Positions 1-11,216 of a stretch of DNA of 64,000 nt are shown one piece after another. Position numbers and translations under genes: made by a program. Each line of letters begins with the position of its first letter. Position 1 is the first letter of the stretch. The stretch comes from Brasenia schreberi (lineage: Eukaryota > Streptophyta > Magnoliopsida > Nymphaeales > Cabombaceae): the NCBI GenBank assembly GCA_036023115.1, contig JAYKKT010000090.1:30000501-30064500 (forward strand), read 5' to 3'. The notes beneath the pieces were generated by a model. The model was not told the origin of the DNA and did not search any database. It was given only the letters and a program-made list of their open reading frames with translations.

Positions 1-1509
1 CACATAGAGGTTAGCTCATCTAGCAGCACACTTCGGCGTAGACATGGTCAGCTTCAAATTGTTGGTTTCAGTATTTTTTTTAAAACTTATATTTTTTAAT
101 AAAATATCGGTTCCAAACTCAAATCGGAACCACCCAAAAAGTGTGTTCCACAACAATAATCGAAACCTATCCTAGGCAGGTTATGGTTCCAGGCTAACTA
201 GAACCGACCCAAAACTGGACGCGTCCAACGAAAGGGAAAAAAAAAACATCAAACACTTAACCTAATGAGAAGGGTACATAGAAAAGAGTAGAGTGGATTC
301 GATTACTTGTCATCAAGAGTTCTCATTGTGGATGATAATAACAGAAAAAAAGTTACGACCCGATGCCGAGAAGGCTCAATTGTTTGTTTTGCAGAACTCG
401 AAGTAACCTTTCACTTGCAGGTCTCGAGTTCGATACTCGAAGCATAGATGTTCAATATGGTTTAACTTTGGCCCCAGCTTGCAAATCAAGAAGAGGGAAA
501 AAGCTACGATGTTCTCATTCACAGAATCAGATGTGATGATACGTAACTGACTCGCTGACACGGTAAGATGCTTCACCGCGACTGACAAGGCTTCCACGTC
601 AGAACGCGTTATCTCGCGAGCCACGTGATGGTAAGGGTGCGTCTCACGTGCAAAGCCGGTAAGCTCACCTAACGATCAAATGATACGATACGTGACGCGG
701 TGTCTCCTGTCCGTAGTAATCTCCCTCTCTTTCTCTCTGGTTTTTATATATGGGTTCGTGAATATATGCTTAATAAAGCGTATTTGAATAATGACAAGGA
801 GAGAGAGTCGTGTCCTGAAGCGCAGAAAGAAAAGGTTGACTACGATTGCAAATAATTCAGAGGCTTTTTGACCTGCTTTATCTCTTTCGTTTTTGTAAAG
901 TATAAAAAAAGATTGATTTAATTAATCTTTTTAATTTACCTAAATGGTCTTGTCCTTTTCTCTTTTCTCCTTTCCTTTTCGAAAAGGTCTTCGATTCTCA
1001 TAGATTGGTTGGTTAGAGTGCCTAAAAGGTCTTCGACTTGAATTTCAATAGTGTTTCATGTTAACTTTATTATTATTATTATTATTTTTATATATATAAA
1101 GAGAGAGAAAACACAGTTCATGTATACACTCATTCATGATTAAAATCACTTAAACATTTATTTCATTCGATCAATATAATTGATAGTGAAGATTTAATTT
1201 AAAAACATAAGAAGTACGAAAAATATCATAATACTTTTGCTTTTTAAATTAAAATCTCCATGACCACACTCATCAATTTGTAGATTTGAATATGGATGAG
1301 TGTGCACATATATATATTGATTTCTCTCTCTCTCTCTCTCTTTTTATATACAAAAATAAGATCCTCTAAATTTAACATGTTTACTTAATGCTTTTGGGTA
1401 GCATAAATGTAGTTTAAAATTTTTAAGAGTTTTAAGTAAATGATACATGACAAGAATGAACGGTGATAGTAGTGAGTAGATCAAATCACACAGTCTCTCT
1501 CTATATATA
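1..1509. other. non-coding upstream region, no gene seen
   Basis: AT-rich DNA without a convincing coding frame. The minus-strand frame near 376-624 has no recognisable domain. A CT microsatellite lies near 1321-1343. The stretch about 1384-1445 resembles one arm of the fold-back repeat described at 12411-12524. The first 230 bases contain repeated GGTTCC/GGAACC-type words, similar to a patch near 6300-6430, which suggests an unidentified dispersed repeat. Confidence 0.5.
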
Positions 1510-1589
1510 TTATATAAATATATATAAAGTATAGTAACTAGTTGTACAGTGTAGCAGTATTTTCTCTAATCTCAAAGTATGCTCCCTCT

Positions 1590-1680
1590 TAGGGGTTATG
1601 TATGCCCTGGGAGTCGAACTCGCGTCTAATCTCACATGAGTGAGGACTTCTGCCGGTTGAGCTAATGGTCCGAGTGCCTG
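1590..1680 (-). mobile_element. tRNA-derived SINE-like head (Pol III A and B boxes)
   Basis: On the minus strand, positions 1664-1653 read TAGCTCAACCGG, a perfect fit to the Pol III A-box consensus TRGCNNARYNGG. Positions 1620-1610 read AGTTCGACTCC, one mismatch from the B-box GGTTCGANTCC. The boxes are 32 bases apart, as in tRNAs. The outer segments do not pair into an acceptor stem, so this is not a functional tRNA gene; a SINE head or tRNA-derived relic is more likely. The 3' end and target duplication were not located. Confidence 0.55.
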
Positions 1681-1918
1681 AACTTGTATACTAAATCTCA
1701 ACCCAAGACTTTAATAGCGGTAATCTGTGAAAAGCGTTGAAAGATTTGAGGTAACGCGAAAATCTCAGATGCTTAAGGAGTGACGAGCAAATTCACCATG
1801 ACGTAGGCGTTAAAATACTAAATAAAACACCTCCAATTTTAATTAATGAAAAATATTTTCCCTTCATTTTCGTCAGCTCTTTGACCGTGATAGGAAAGAG
1901 AGAAGACGAGGCGAACCT

Positions 1919-2066
1919 TCCTCCTCTCTCTCTCTCTCCTTTGTCACCTCTCTTCTCTTTCCTCCCTCTTTCCCACTCCTCCTCAAATAAGTACTCTCTC
2001 TCTCTCGCTCTCCTTTGTCACCTCTCTTCTCTTTCCTCCTCTTTCCCACTCCTCCTCAAATAAGTA
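1919..2066 (+). repeat. CT-rich tandem duplication, two units of 73-74 bp
   Basis: A pyrimidine-rich block containing TTTGTCACCTCTCTTCTC and ending CCTCAAATAAGTA occurs twice in a row (about 1935-1993 and 2009-2066), differing by roughly one base. It lies about 500-600 bp upstream of the CCCH gene start codon, so it is in the promoter or the 5' leader. CT-rich leaders are common in plant genes; the duplication itself looks recent. Confidence 0.75.
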
Positions 2067-2550
2067 GCACTCCGAGGACAAGGGGCCTGCACAAATCCTC
2101 TCGCAAACAGAGAGAGAGAGAGGGAGAGAGAGAAATTTGGTCACAGCGGTTTTGCTTATTCATCTCCCTTTCAAGGTTCTTAATTTACACCACCCAATTC
2201 TCTTTTCTTCCTAAAATTTCAGGGTGTGCATGCCATATCTTTGCTTATTTATGCCTTTTGCTAAGAAAATCTTTGATGGGTTTGGTAGCTTCATCCACCA
2301 CTGATTGGATTTAGTCGGAGTTTGGTGGCTTCGTCTTCATTCCTTATTATCTTCCTCCTTTTCCTTTTCTTGGTTGTGGATTACGCTTACAACTCAACGA
2401 CTCCTTGTTCACCCTCTTCACTACCGAAGAGGCGGCTAGAAATCCCTTATTGCCTTAAACTGACTCGTTCTTAGTTCTTCCTTGCCTTTATATTTTGGTG
2501 GGTGTTGATCTGATTCATCGAAAGCGTTGAATTTACAGGAGTTGGAAGCT

Positions 2551-4548
2551 ATGTGCATGACGAAGCAGAGATTCGGGTTTTCTGGCGAGGGAAACACCGG
2601 TAGCTCGGTGCTTCTTGAGCTTTCGGCAGCTGATGACCTGATCGGATTCAAGCAGGCCGTCGAAGAGGACGGCTCTGCCGTCGACGAGGCCGGATTCTGG
2701 TACGGCCGCCCGTCTTCCGGCAAGAAGATGGGTTTTCTTCAGAGGACGCCGCTCATGGTCGCCGCGCTTTTCGGCAGCACCGGCGTTCTGAAATATATCC
2801 TTTCGACCTACACGACCTGCGGAATTGACGTGAATCGCGCCTCTGTCTCCGACGGCGCCACCGCCCTCCACTGCGCTGCCGCCGGAGGGTCGCCGGCCAC
2901 TGCTGAAGTCGTTAAGCTTCTTTTTGAAGCCTCCGCCGACGTCAATTCCGTCGATTTGAACGGAAACCGCCCGGGGGATCTCGTTGCCGCCTCTTCCCCT
3001 GTGCTTTCGGAGTCGATGGGAGCTCTCAAAATGTTGCTGAATATTAACAAAGACGGAAAATCGTCTCCGGCTTTGCGGGCTATCAAATCGGAGAAGAAGG
3101 AATATCCAGTTGATCCCTCTATGCCTGATATCAACGATGGTGTTTATAGCACAGATGAATTCAGGATGTACACGTTCAAGGTGAAGCCTTGCTCAAGGGC
3201 CTATTCACACGATTGGACCGAGTGCCCGTTTGTTCATCCAGGCGAGAACGCCCGCAGGAGGGATCCCCGGCGATATCATTATAGCTGTGTCCCTTGCCCT
3301 GATTTCCGGAAGGGGAATTGCGTCCGAGGTGATGCTTGTGAGTACGCTCATGGCGTGTTTGAATGTTGGCTACACCCGGCTCAGTATCGAACCCGGCTGT
3401 GCAAAGATGAGGTGGGGTGCAACCGGCGCATCTGCTTCTTTGCTCATAAGCCGGAAGAGCTCAGATCCCTGTATCCTTCTACCGGATCTGCAATTCCTTC
3501 ACCGAGATCGGTTGGCCTAGATGCCAGCTCAGCTGTGATGAGCCGATTGAGTCTCAATTCCACTTCTGTTCTCTTGGGCACGCCGCCAATGTCCCCGACA
3601 GCGAGCGTCGGCTCCAATTGGCAGTTTGGTGGTGCTGCTAATCTGCAGGGCAGTAGGCTTAAGGCCACGCGTAGTGCCCGCGACTTGATCATGGATGATC
3701 TTGTTGAACTGGAGAATCAGCAGAAGCTCCTTGATGATCTTGCTGCTGTGTCCTCTTCGCCGCCGATGCAGCAACCATGGATCGGCTCTCTTACTGCTGC
3801 TAGCTTGCTCGCCTCGTCAGCGGGCAGCCGTAGTGGGAAGTTCAGAAACATGTCTACTGCTTGTGCTATGCAATCTGCTAACCTTGAAGACATGTTTGCT
3901 TCTGAATTAATGTCTCAAATGGCCGCGATCGATTCGGTGGGCTTGGACCGAGGTTCTGTTTCACAGGTTAAGGCGGCAGCCGCAGCTGCCACCATGGCTC
4001 AAATGCAGTCTGCGATGCTTTCGAGCCCCAATTACGGCTTATCATCTTCTCCTGTGAGGGCCTCTTCGCCCCGAGTGGGCTCTGAAAGGAATGGTGGCTG
4101 TTCTTTATCTGCAATGTCTCCTTCTTTAGCGACTGCACTCATGAATTCATCACGGTCCGCCGCATTTGCGAAGCGTAGCATGAGCTTCTGTGATCAAGGA
4201 GCAAGTATGGTGCCTTCCTCGGCATCAAAGATAGATGATTGGAGCTCTCCTACTGGAAAACTGGATTGGGGGGTTCAGGGAGATGAGCTTAACAAGCTGA
4301 GGAAGTCTGCGTCTTTCGGCTTTCGCAACAACGGAGGTGCTGTTACAGAAGAGGCTATGGCAGAAGTACCAGATGTGTCATGGGTGCAGCCACTGGTCAA
4401 GGAGGGACCAACTGGATGTGAGTTTGACGGATTGAGCCATGACCAGCTGCCTAGAGGCTTTCCCCGAGCTGATGTCTCTGCTTCGGCGCTCGGGGTCGTG
4501 CCATGGATGGATCAATTGTACATTGAACAGGAGCAGATGGTCGCTTGA
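2551..4548 (+). CDS. ankyrin-repeat + tandem CCCH zinc-finger protein (RR-TZF family, OXS2/AtC3H30 type)
   Basis: Encodes 665 aa from the ATG at 2551. The open frame extends eight codons further up without an ATG and crosses a good splice acceptor (TTTACAG/G, exon from 2539), suggesting a 5'-UTR intron whose donor I could not fix. Ankyrin repeats lie at about residues 66-98 and 101-135. An arginine-rich region follows with C214-x5-H-x4-C-x3-H229, then the tandem fingers C249-x7-C-x5-C-x3-H267 and C284-x5-C-x4-C-x3-H299, separated by 16 residues: the plant RR-TZF signature. The Ser/Ala-rich tail keeps the family motif DVSWVQPLVKE. Known relatives bind AU-rich RNA or act as stress-responsive regulators moving between cytoplasm, granules and nucleus; which role applies here is inference. 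Codons are GC-rich compared with the surroundings. There are no frame breaks, and the length is normal (about 600-720 aa in relatives). Confidence 0.93.
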   Translation: MCMTKQRFGFSGEGNTGSSVLLELSAADDLIGFKQAVEEDGSAVDEAGFWYGRPSSGKKMGFLQRTPLMVAALFGSTGVLKYILSTYTTCGIDVNRASVSDGATALHCAAAGGSPATAEVVKLLFEASADVNSVDLNGNRPGDLVAASSPVLSESMGALKMLLNINKDGKSSPALRAIKSEKKEYPVDPSMPDINDGVYSTDEFRMYTFKVKPCSRAYSHDWTECPFVHPGENARRRDPRRYHYSCVPCPDFRKGNCVRGDACEYAHGVFECWLHPAQYRTRLCKDEVGCNRRICFFAHKPEELRSLYPSTGSAIPSPRSVGLDASSAVMSRLSLNSTSVLLGTPPMSPTASVGSNWQFGGAANLQGSRLKATRSARDLIMDDLVELENQQKLLDDLAAVSSSPPMQQPWIGSLTAASLLASSAGSRSGKFRNMSTACAMQSANLEDMFASELMSQMAAIDSVGLDRGSVSQVKAAAAAATMAQMQSAMLSSPNYGLSSSPVRASSPRVGSERNGGCSLSAMSPSLATALMNSSRSAAFAKRSMSFCDQGASMVPSSASKIDDWSSPTGKLDWGVQGDELNKLRKSASFGFRNNGGAVTEEAMAEVPDVSWVQPLVKEGPTGCEFDGLSHDQLPRGFPRADVSASALGVVPWMDQLYIEQEQMVA

Positions 4549-5470
4549 ACATGGCGGCCATGAACCCTTCCACTTTTCTTTTCCTTTTCATTTCTACATT
4601 TTTTAATTTGTTAATTTTTCTTGGAAGACAGAGAGGAGGGAAGGATGGAGGGAGCTTCTTGCTCCTCATTGTAAACAATTTCAGTGTCTCCCTTTCTTCG
4701 TATTGATTAGGAATGAGAACTTCTTTGTTGGTATAAGGCACAGTTTCCTTCTAAATGATGCTATCGGAGACGTAACTGGTGGTACGATCAAGATTTCTCG
4801 GCCATTGCTTCATGTCTCATTACCTTTCTGAACATACTGATAATTGCACAGACTTGTATTAATTTGTTATACTTTTATCTGTGATTTGACCATAAATACG
4901 GCTTCTTTTGTTCACCAGTGAATTTTATTTGATGAAATCCACTCTGAGTTCTAAGTTTTGGTAGCTAAAGCAACATGAGAAATCAAGATCATCTTTGTCA
5001 TGTCATTCAGCAGCCCATGTGTAATACTCTCTCATGCCAATCCTTCTCACAGCCAACTATCAACAATGTTTGAAGTGTGTGGGTGCAGGTTACAGGTTCT
5101 GACATAAAAAAAATTGGAAATCATGGGTGGAAATAGACATGGTGGATCATGAACATCCATCTCTTAGGTACAATCTCGGGTTGCAAACAGTTCTGGACCT
5201 TCGTTTTCTCGGGTCACATCACCTCTTCTCTTGTGTAGTTATCTTGTAGTGAAGAACGTTGAGGGTATGCCGTGGTCATTTGGATAAATTTTCTGATTGT
5301 CGCTTTTGTGATGAGTGGTGCAAGGGGAATCCAAGTTAGAGTACAGTTTTTCTTGTTACTTTGTGTGGCGAGTTTATCTCCACATTGTCTATATAACGCA
5401 TTTAGCTGGCCATGTTGTTGACATTTTCCTACCTTCATTCATCTGAGATGGGATATTTTGTGAGTGCTTC
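4549..5470. other. 3' flank of the CCCH gene and intergenic DNA
   Basis: The first 150-250 bases probably hold the 3' UTR. No further coding frame with recognisable content was seen. Confidence 0.5.
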
Positions 5471-5575
5471 GTTAACTGCTAACATGGCACAAAATAGGGA
5501 TCTGTGGAAACAAAGAATCCATGTAGCCGACCCCATCTAGTATGGGAAAAGGCTTAGTTGTTGTTGTTGTTGTTT
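5471..5575 (+). mobile_element. short 5'-truncated RTE LINE 3' end
   Basis: About 105 bases match the last part of the complete RTE at 9060-12343: the AACATGGCAC, AAAGAATCCATGTAGCC and AGTATGGGAAAAGGCTTAG words, followed by a (TTG)n tail. Plus-strand orientation. No target duplication was recognised. Confidence 0.8.
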
Positions 5576-5599
5576 CTTTTTGTTACAAAAAAGATGTGA

Positions 5600-5695
5600 A
5601 ACCTACAAACACCCATACATGCATCCTCCGAGAGTTGAACACCCCACCATCACTAATAGTGTTCGAGTGTCTTGTTGTTGAGCTAACACTTGGTG
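5600..5695 (-). mobile_element. degenerate SINE-like / tRNA-derived relic
   Basis: On the minus strand a TTAGCTCAACAACAAG word (A-box-like) is followed downstream by GTGTTCAACTCTCG (B-box-like). The layout resembles the element at 1590-1680 but is more decayed. Confidence 0.35.
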
Positions 5696-6620
5696 TCTTT
5701 TTTTTTTAATAAATTCGGAGTTGAATGCTAATATGGAGGGATGAAAAAAGGGTCATTGGGTTGAGTCACTTTTGGTCCAGGACAAAATCAGGTTGATTTG
5801 AACTGAACTTGATTTTTTGTGATCTATTTTCAAGAACCCATACACGGTCTTTGTATTGTTTGGGTTGGTTTTAGGTCGATTATCTTAAATGACATACTCC
5901 TAAATCGTGATTGTTCAATCTAATAAAAGGGCAATCATTGATGTAGAGAAAAAAATTGCTTTTGTACTATCATGGTTCTTCCATTGTGGGAATGGTTGGT
6001 AAAATGAACAAGCAAACTCGTAGATCGGCTTGATTTGGCTCGTTTGCAGCTCCTTCGTGTTTGGTTAATGACCATGAACATCAACCATAAGTTTTCCGCT
6101 CACTGTACCTTAGCTCAGCTTGTAAAACTCACTTTAAACAACGTAGGGCTGGTAAATCCTACCGCTTCTTTTTCTTCCTTGTGCTTGATTCGATAACTAA
6201 ATGCAAGGTTATAAGTGAAGTACATGCTCTTCACTTTCATGTCCTCTTTTAATTCTGTTTTGGTTCTAAATCTTACCATTGTTCTGTAAAAGTTCCAAAT
6301 AAAACGGGAACCAAGTTGGAACTGAAACTGAAGCCGTGGAAGCAAAACTAAACTCGGACCCAGAAGAGGGCCGGGGACGGGTTGATTTTGGTTCCAGGTT
6401 TTGGTAGAACCGGCTAGTTCTACCTGTATGCTATGACATGCGTCTCCTTAATCCGGTCAGGCTTGTGACTCTGAAGCAACCATTAAAAATGGTATTTTTC
6501 TCTTCATTTGCGTCATCGGGGTTTGCAGGACAAGGCATCAGATGCCTTCAAAGATGTTGGTCCACACTGAGTTTATGAGTCAGCAATATAGCGCGTTAGT
6601 CTTCTTGATTGTGATGGATA

Positions 6621-6622
<2 letters not shown>

Positions 6623-6713
<91 letters not shown>

Positions 6714-6714
6714 G
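6623..6714. repeat. compound microsatellite (TA)n(GA)n
   Basis: An uninterrupted TA run joins directly to a GA run of about 23 units with one A interruption near its end. Confidence 0.97.
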
Positions 6715-7205
6715 TCCACTGCAGTCTGAAAATGCCAGCCAGACCAATAAAGCAAGTGGAAGGAAATCATGGCTAGCAATTTCAGGCCGGACCCAACAAC
6801 CTGACCTAAAAAAATCTGAATAAGGGTCAGGGTTATAGGCACGGGGTCAGGTCTGGGTCGTCCCAAAATAACATGACAAAAGTCGGATCAGGTCCAAGCA
6901 GACCCGGTAGAAACAAACCCAACCCACATAAATAATTAAATAATATATTTTGTAGATTACATATACACTATGGGTTTGTAGAATGAAAATATCCATCTAT
7001 ATATCTATAGGGTTGTAGTTGACTCGAAATCTGAATCGAAAATCAGGTTACATACGAGTGAACCTACTTTTGATCCAGACCAAAGTATCGTAACCCGAGA
7101 CAGACCTGTTGACCCGATTTCCCACCACAAATAGAAATCGTGGTGGGCGGATAGCTCGGATCACATGCAGAGCAATATGACACACGATAGAACCTTTCTA
7201 CTTAT

Positions 7206-7209
<4 letters not shown>

Positions 7210-7295
<86 letters not shown>
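7210..7295. repeat. compound microsatellite (TA)n(GA)n
   Basis: Same order of motifs, TA then GA, as at 6623-6714 and 20146-20222. Confidence 0.97.
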
Positions 7296-7299
<4 letters not shown>

Positions 7300-7646
7300 A
7301 TATATTAATATACTTTTTGGCACCAGATACGTACATTTCTCTATATATACATTATACAAGCATCCATTGCAGTGGAACATGGCCTCTTACCCTATTAAGG
7401 AAGCCTCATTGGGCTTATGCCATAACTTTTAGATGATGAATACCACTTTTTCTTTACATTCGGTATAAAGGTTAGCTGAAGGCTTCAATTCATCCATCAA
7501 ATTTAATCTATCTAATCAAATAGATCAAATGATTAATATTCAAATTCAAAAAGCAAAAGGCTGCTTTTGAAATAAAAAAAAGTAAAGTACATTTTGTATG
7601 TGTGTGACCTCCATGTGTCTACTGGTACAAACAAAGACTGTACAAC

Positions 7647-7647
<1 letters not shown>

Positions 7648-7692
<45 letters not shown>
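7648..7692. repeat. (TA)n microsatellite
   Basis: Pure TA run, followed by a TGTGCATATGTGTG-type CA/TG-rich flank. Confidence 0.95.
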
Positions 7693-7697
<5 letters not shown>

Positions 7698-8165
7698 CAC
7701 ATGCTCACTTATGTGCATATGTGTGCAGAGACATGCACACACATACACATGCAATAGATGAGAAAATTTCACAAAAAAATATACTTTGTAGCATTCGGTT
7801 TTGATACTTTTGGACACAAATTTTTAATCCAATAAAAGCAAGACCTAAGGTTATTGCCATTAATAAAAAAAACATCTCACATAATAAGGACAACTTTTAC
7901 TAACATGACGTCTAAGTGGATACGCTGACATGGTATCTAAGCTAGGGAAGTTGCCACGAGCCAGGTAAATTAATAAAAAATAGTAATAAAAATATTAATT
8001 TTATAATAAATAATTCTATAAATTATAAATCATTACTATAATAAAGCGAAATAGTGTTTTATTGTTTCCTTACAACACTTTGGATGCCTTCACGTCTTTA
8101 CCCAGGCACGCTCATTCCAGGGTGTCAAAAAACTATTTGCAATATGTTCTCATATAAAATTCTTA

Positions 8166-8419
8166 GGGTGTGTTTGGTTCATGATACAAGATCCTTGGTA
8201 CTATAAATGTAGGCTTACACTCACATGAGCTTGTAACGATGATTGTTTTTTGTTTGTGAGTAAAATTGATGCTTGGGTTTTTGACATTTTTAGCTCTAAT
8301 TGGGTCATTGTATGGACAATTATGTAATGGGTTCCGTATTTGATGTACAACGAAACATTGAACTACTACCACCATGAATAGAACCACGATTCTCTTGAAA
8401 CGACGAATCAAACACACCC
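8166..8419. mobile_element. Tourist-like MITE (PIF/Harbinger type)
   Basis: A 254-bp element whose left end reads GGGTGTGTTTGGTTC and whose right end, reverse-complemented, reads GGGTGTGTTTGATTC: a 15-bp terminal inverted repeat with one mismatch. It is flanked by TTA on both sides (8163-8165 and 8420-8422), the 3-bp target duplication typical of PIF/Harbinger elements. No transposase is encoded, so it is non-autonomous. Confidence 0.85.
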
Positions 8420-8422
8420 TTA

Positions 8423-9044
8423 AGAGTACAATATCCTATATTTAACTTCTCTTTCCACAACAACGAGGTCATTAAAGTTTCTAATTTTCTTCAGCTTCAT
8501 TGTACTCAAGAGAAGAAAAAAGCAGAAAAAAAACATAAAGCAGCCTTGACCAATCCCGCGTTTATGGGAATTTGGTACCCGACCTGACAAGAGGACCCGG
8601 ACCCAACTAAAACCCAAACTCAAGCGGCTGACCTGATTTGCCACCCCTAGTTACCAATTCCCAACCAGAAGGTTAAGTTTCCAGCCATGGTATATTTAAG
8701 GGTAACCTAAGTCATATCTTTGGAATGTATCCAGTTACAAAAAGGAGATTCTAATAAGAACGCACGCCACCATGAAATATGTTGCATATATATTTCAGAT
8801 CCTCCAGCTAGCCACTGCTGCAGGAAATGGAAGACAAGGAAAACATTGTAAATAAATCAATGTTACTTTTATAATCTTGATATACTACAAGTCACATACT
8901 TTTAAACTTTGTATTGTTTTCTTCATTAAGATAATCACACATTATCGTGTTCCACAACAGGATTCTTCTGGCTGCTGAAAGCTAACAAGGGCGACATAAA
9001 TGGAGCGCTCCTCAAAGGTTTCTATGGAGCACTCCCAGGAAGAG
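8423..9044. other. non-coding region
   Basis: No gene recognised. The patch 8570-8650, rich in GACC/GGTC words and ending GCCACCCCTAG, resembles the end of a non-autonomous hAT-like element, but no partner terminus was found. Confidence 0.4.
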
Positions 9045-9098
9045 TACTAATTAGAGAATACAACAACAACAACAACAACAACTAAGCCTTTTCCCATA

Positions 9099-11216
9099 CT
9101 AGACGGGGTCGGCTACATGGATTCTTTGTTTCCACAGATCTCTATCGTGTGCCATGTTAGCAGTTAACTCCCAATAAGCTAGATCATTCTTTATTGTTTC
9201 TTTCCAACACTTTTGTGGTCGTCCTCTACCTCTTTTAATACTTTCCAAATTTAGGTTTTCTAACCTTCTTACAGGTTCTTCTTTTGATCTTCTTTCTATA
9301 TGTCCAAACCATCTTAAACGATGTTCTCTCATTTTATCCTCTATTGGTGCCACTCCTAATTTGTTTCTAATAACCTCATTATGTATACGGTCTTTTCTTG
9401 TATGACCACTCATCCATCTCAACATCTTCATTTCTGTCACAGACATCTTTTGTACATGTTGATGATTAACTGTCCAACACTCAGAACCATAAAACATAGC
9501 AGGCCTAACTGCTGCTCTATAATATTTACCTTTTAATTTTAATGGTATCTTCTTATCACAAAGAATACCTGATGCTCCTCTCCATTTTAACCAACCAGCA
9601 TTAATTCTATGTGTAACATCTCTATCAATTCTTCCATCACTTTGAAAAATTGTCCCTAAGTATTTAAAACTTTCCTTTTGGGGAATGCAATGTGTGCCAA
9701 TTTTAATTTCTATGTCCTCTGAAATAGCCAAATGATCAAACTTACATTCCATATATTCTGTCTTTGTTCTACTAAGTCGGAGGCCTTTGTTTTCTAATGT
9801 TTCTCTCCATAGTTCCAATTTTCTATTAACTTTTTCCTTAGACTCCTCCACTAATACAATGTCATCTGCAAATAACATACACCAAGGTACTTCATCTTGA
9901 ATATGTTTTGTTAACTCATCCATCACCATTATAAATAAGTATGGACTTAAAGTTGATCCTTGATGTAACCCAATATTAACTTCAAAGAAGTCTGTCGTTC
10001 CTTCATGAGTCCTCACACATGTTTTTGCACCATCATACATGTCTCTTATAAGGTTAATATATGTCAATGGGATACCTCTTTTTTCCAAAGTTCTCCAAAG
10101 AACCTCCCTCGGTACCCTATCATAAGCTTTTTCTAGATCAATAAATATCATGTGAAGGTCTTTCTTTTTTGCTCTAAAATGTTCCATAAGACGTCTCAAA
10201 AGGTGAATCGCTTCAATAGTAGATCTACCTGGCATGAATCCAAATTGGTTCTCTGTTGTACTTGATACTTGTCTTAACCTACGTTTAATAATTCTTTCCC
10301 ATAATTTCATAGTATGACTCATTAACTTGATACCTCGATAATTCACACAATTTTGAATGTCTCCCTTGTTCTTATATACGGGTATAAGTGTACTTGCTCT
10401 CCATTCCTCGGGCATCTTTTGGTTTTTCCATATTTCATTAAATAGTCTTGTGACCCAAGTGATTCCTATTTCTCCTAGTATTTTCCAAACTTCTATAGGA
10501 ATATTATCTGGTCCTACCGATTTACCACTCTTCATATGTTTAAGAGCCTCTTTGACTTCATTCTTTTGAATACGTCGGTAGAAATTGTGGTTTATATACT
10601 TTTCTGACTTGGCTAAATCTCCTAAACTAATACTAACATCTTTATTTTCATTAAAAAGATTATAAAAATAGTTTTTCCATCTATTTCTTATATCATCATT
10701 TGCCACTAGAATTTTTTCATCCTCGTCTTTTATGCATCTAACATAATTAAGATCTTTAGTTTTCTTATCTCTAGCCCTAGCTATCCTAAAAATATCTCTT
10801 TCACCCTCTTTTGAGTTGAGTTTTTTATATAAGTCCTCCCAAATCTTAGCTTTTGCTTCACTAACGGCCTTTTTTGCTTCATTCTTTACTTTCTTATAAG
10901 CTTCTAAAGTTTCACTAGTTTTCTTAACATAATATAATTTGTAACATGCCCTCTTTGCCTTGATTTTGTTTTGTACTACTTCACTCCACCACCAAGCTTC
11001 TTTTTGTGCTGGTACACCTCCCTTAGATACCCCTAACACATCTTTCGCCACTTTCCTAATATGTATGGACATATTGTTCCACATATCAGAGGGTGTGCCA
11101 ACATAATTCCAAACATCTCCTTGAAGGACTTTTTGTTTAAATATATCTTCTTTCTCACTTTTGAGGTTCCACCATTTAGTCCGAATAGCTCGATGCACTC
11201 TTTTCTTCTTTGTCAT
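9099..11216 (-). CDS. RTE LINE reverse transcriptase (ORF2)
   Basis: 705 aa, open throughout. The RT domain spans about residues 270-545, with YRGIKLMSH near 293, GFMPGRST near 326, the first catalytic Asp in [10 protein letters not shown] (D360), [11 protein letters not shown] near 418 and the active-site FADD at 449-452. The C-terminal GRGRPQKCW motif is typical of RTE proteins. It copies element RNA at a nicked target during target-primed reverse transcription. The ATG overlaps the stop of the upstream endonuclease frame by four bases (ATGA, 11216-11213). In relatives endonuclease and RT usually form one polyprotein, so translation here needs frameshifting or reinitiation, or the copy carries a 1-nt loss. 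The stop TAG lies in the conserved 3' terminal sequence. Confidence 0.93.
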   Translation of the reverse strand: MTKKKRVHRAIRTKWWNLKSEKEDIFKQKVLQGDVWNYVGTPSDMWNNMSIHIRKVAKDVLGVSKGGVPAQKEAWWWSEVVQNKIKAKRACYKLYYVKKTSETLEAYKKVKNEAKKAVSEAKAKIWEDLYKKLNSKEGERDIFRIARARDKKTKDLNYVRCIKDEDEKILVANDDIRNRWKNYFYNLFNENKDVSISLGDLAKSEKYINHNFYRRIQKNEVKEALKHMKSGKSVGPDNIPIEVWKILGEIGITWVTRLFNEIWKNQKMPEEWRASTLIPVYKNKGDIQNCVNYRGIKLMSHTMKLWERIIKRRLRQVSSTTENQFGFMPGRSTIEAIHLLRRLMEHFRAKKKDLHMIFIDLEKAYDRVPREVLWRTLEKRGIPLTYINLIRDMYDGAKTCVRTHEGTTDFFEVNIGLHQGSTLSPYLFIMVMDELTKHIQDEVPWCMLFADDIVLVEESKEKVNRKLELWRETLENKGLRLSRTKTEYMECKFDHLAISEDIEIKIGTHCIPQKESFKYLGTIFQSDGRIDRDVTHRINAGWLKWRGASGILCDKKIPLKLKGKYYRAAVRPAMFYGSECWTVNHQHVQKMSVTEMKMLRWMSGHTRKDRIHNEVIRNKLGVAPIEDKMREHRLRWFGHIERRSKEEPVRRLENLNLESIKRGRGRPQKCWKETIKNDLAYWELTANMAHDRDLWKQRIHVADPV

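Larger units (their letters stand above)
5700..8165. other. non-coding region with microsatellites
   Basis: No gene recognised. It contains three long microsatellites (6623-6714, 7210-7295, 7648-7692) and G/C-rich repeat-like patches with GGGTCAGG/GACCCG words around 6815-6905 and 7080-7135 that look like remnants of a non-autonomous DNA transposon. Confidence 0.45.

Noticed and set aside
376..624. Minus-strand open frame of 82 codons
   Set aside because: No recognisable domain, no splice context, and composition like the flanks; probably chance.
1590..1680. Functional tRNA gene
   Set aside because: A and B boxes are present but the acceptor stem does not pair and no anticodon arm forms cleanly; kept as SINE-like.
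2015..2314. Separate small protein in the CCCH leader
   Set aside because: The frame lies in CT-rich duplicated leader sequence with no motif; at most an upstream ORF.
2808..3134. Minus-strand frames overlapping the CCCH gene
   Set aside because: Shadow frames of a GC-rich coding region; the plus-strand protein is unambiguous.
6542..6823. Frame with YIYIYI and RERERE runs
   Set aside because: Direct translation of TA and GA microsatellites.
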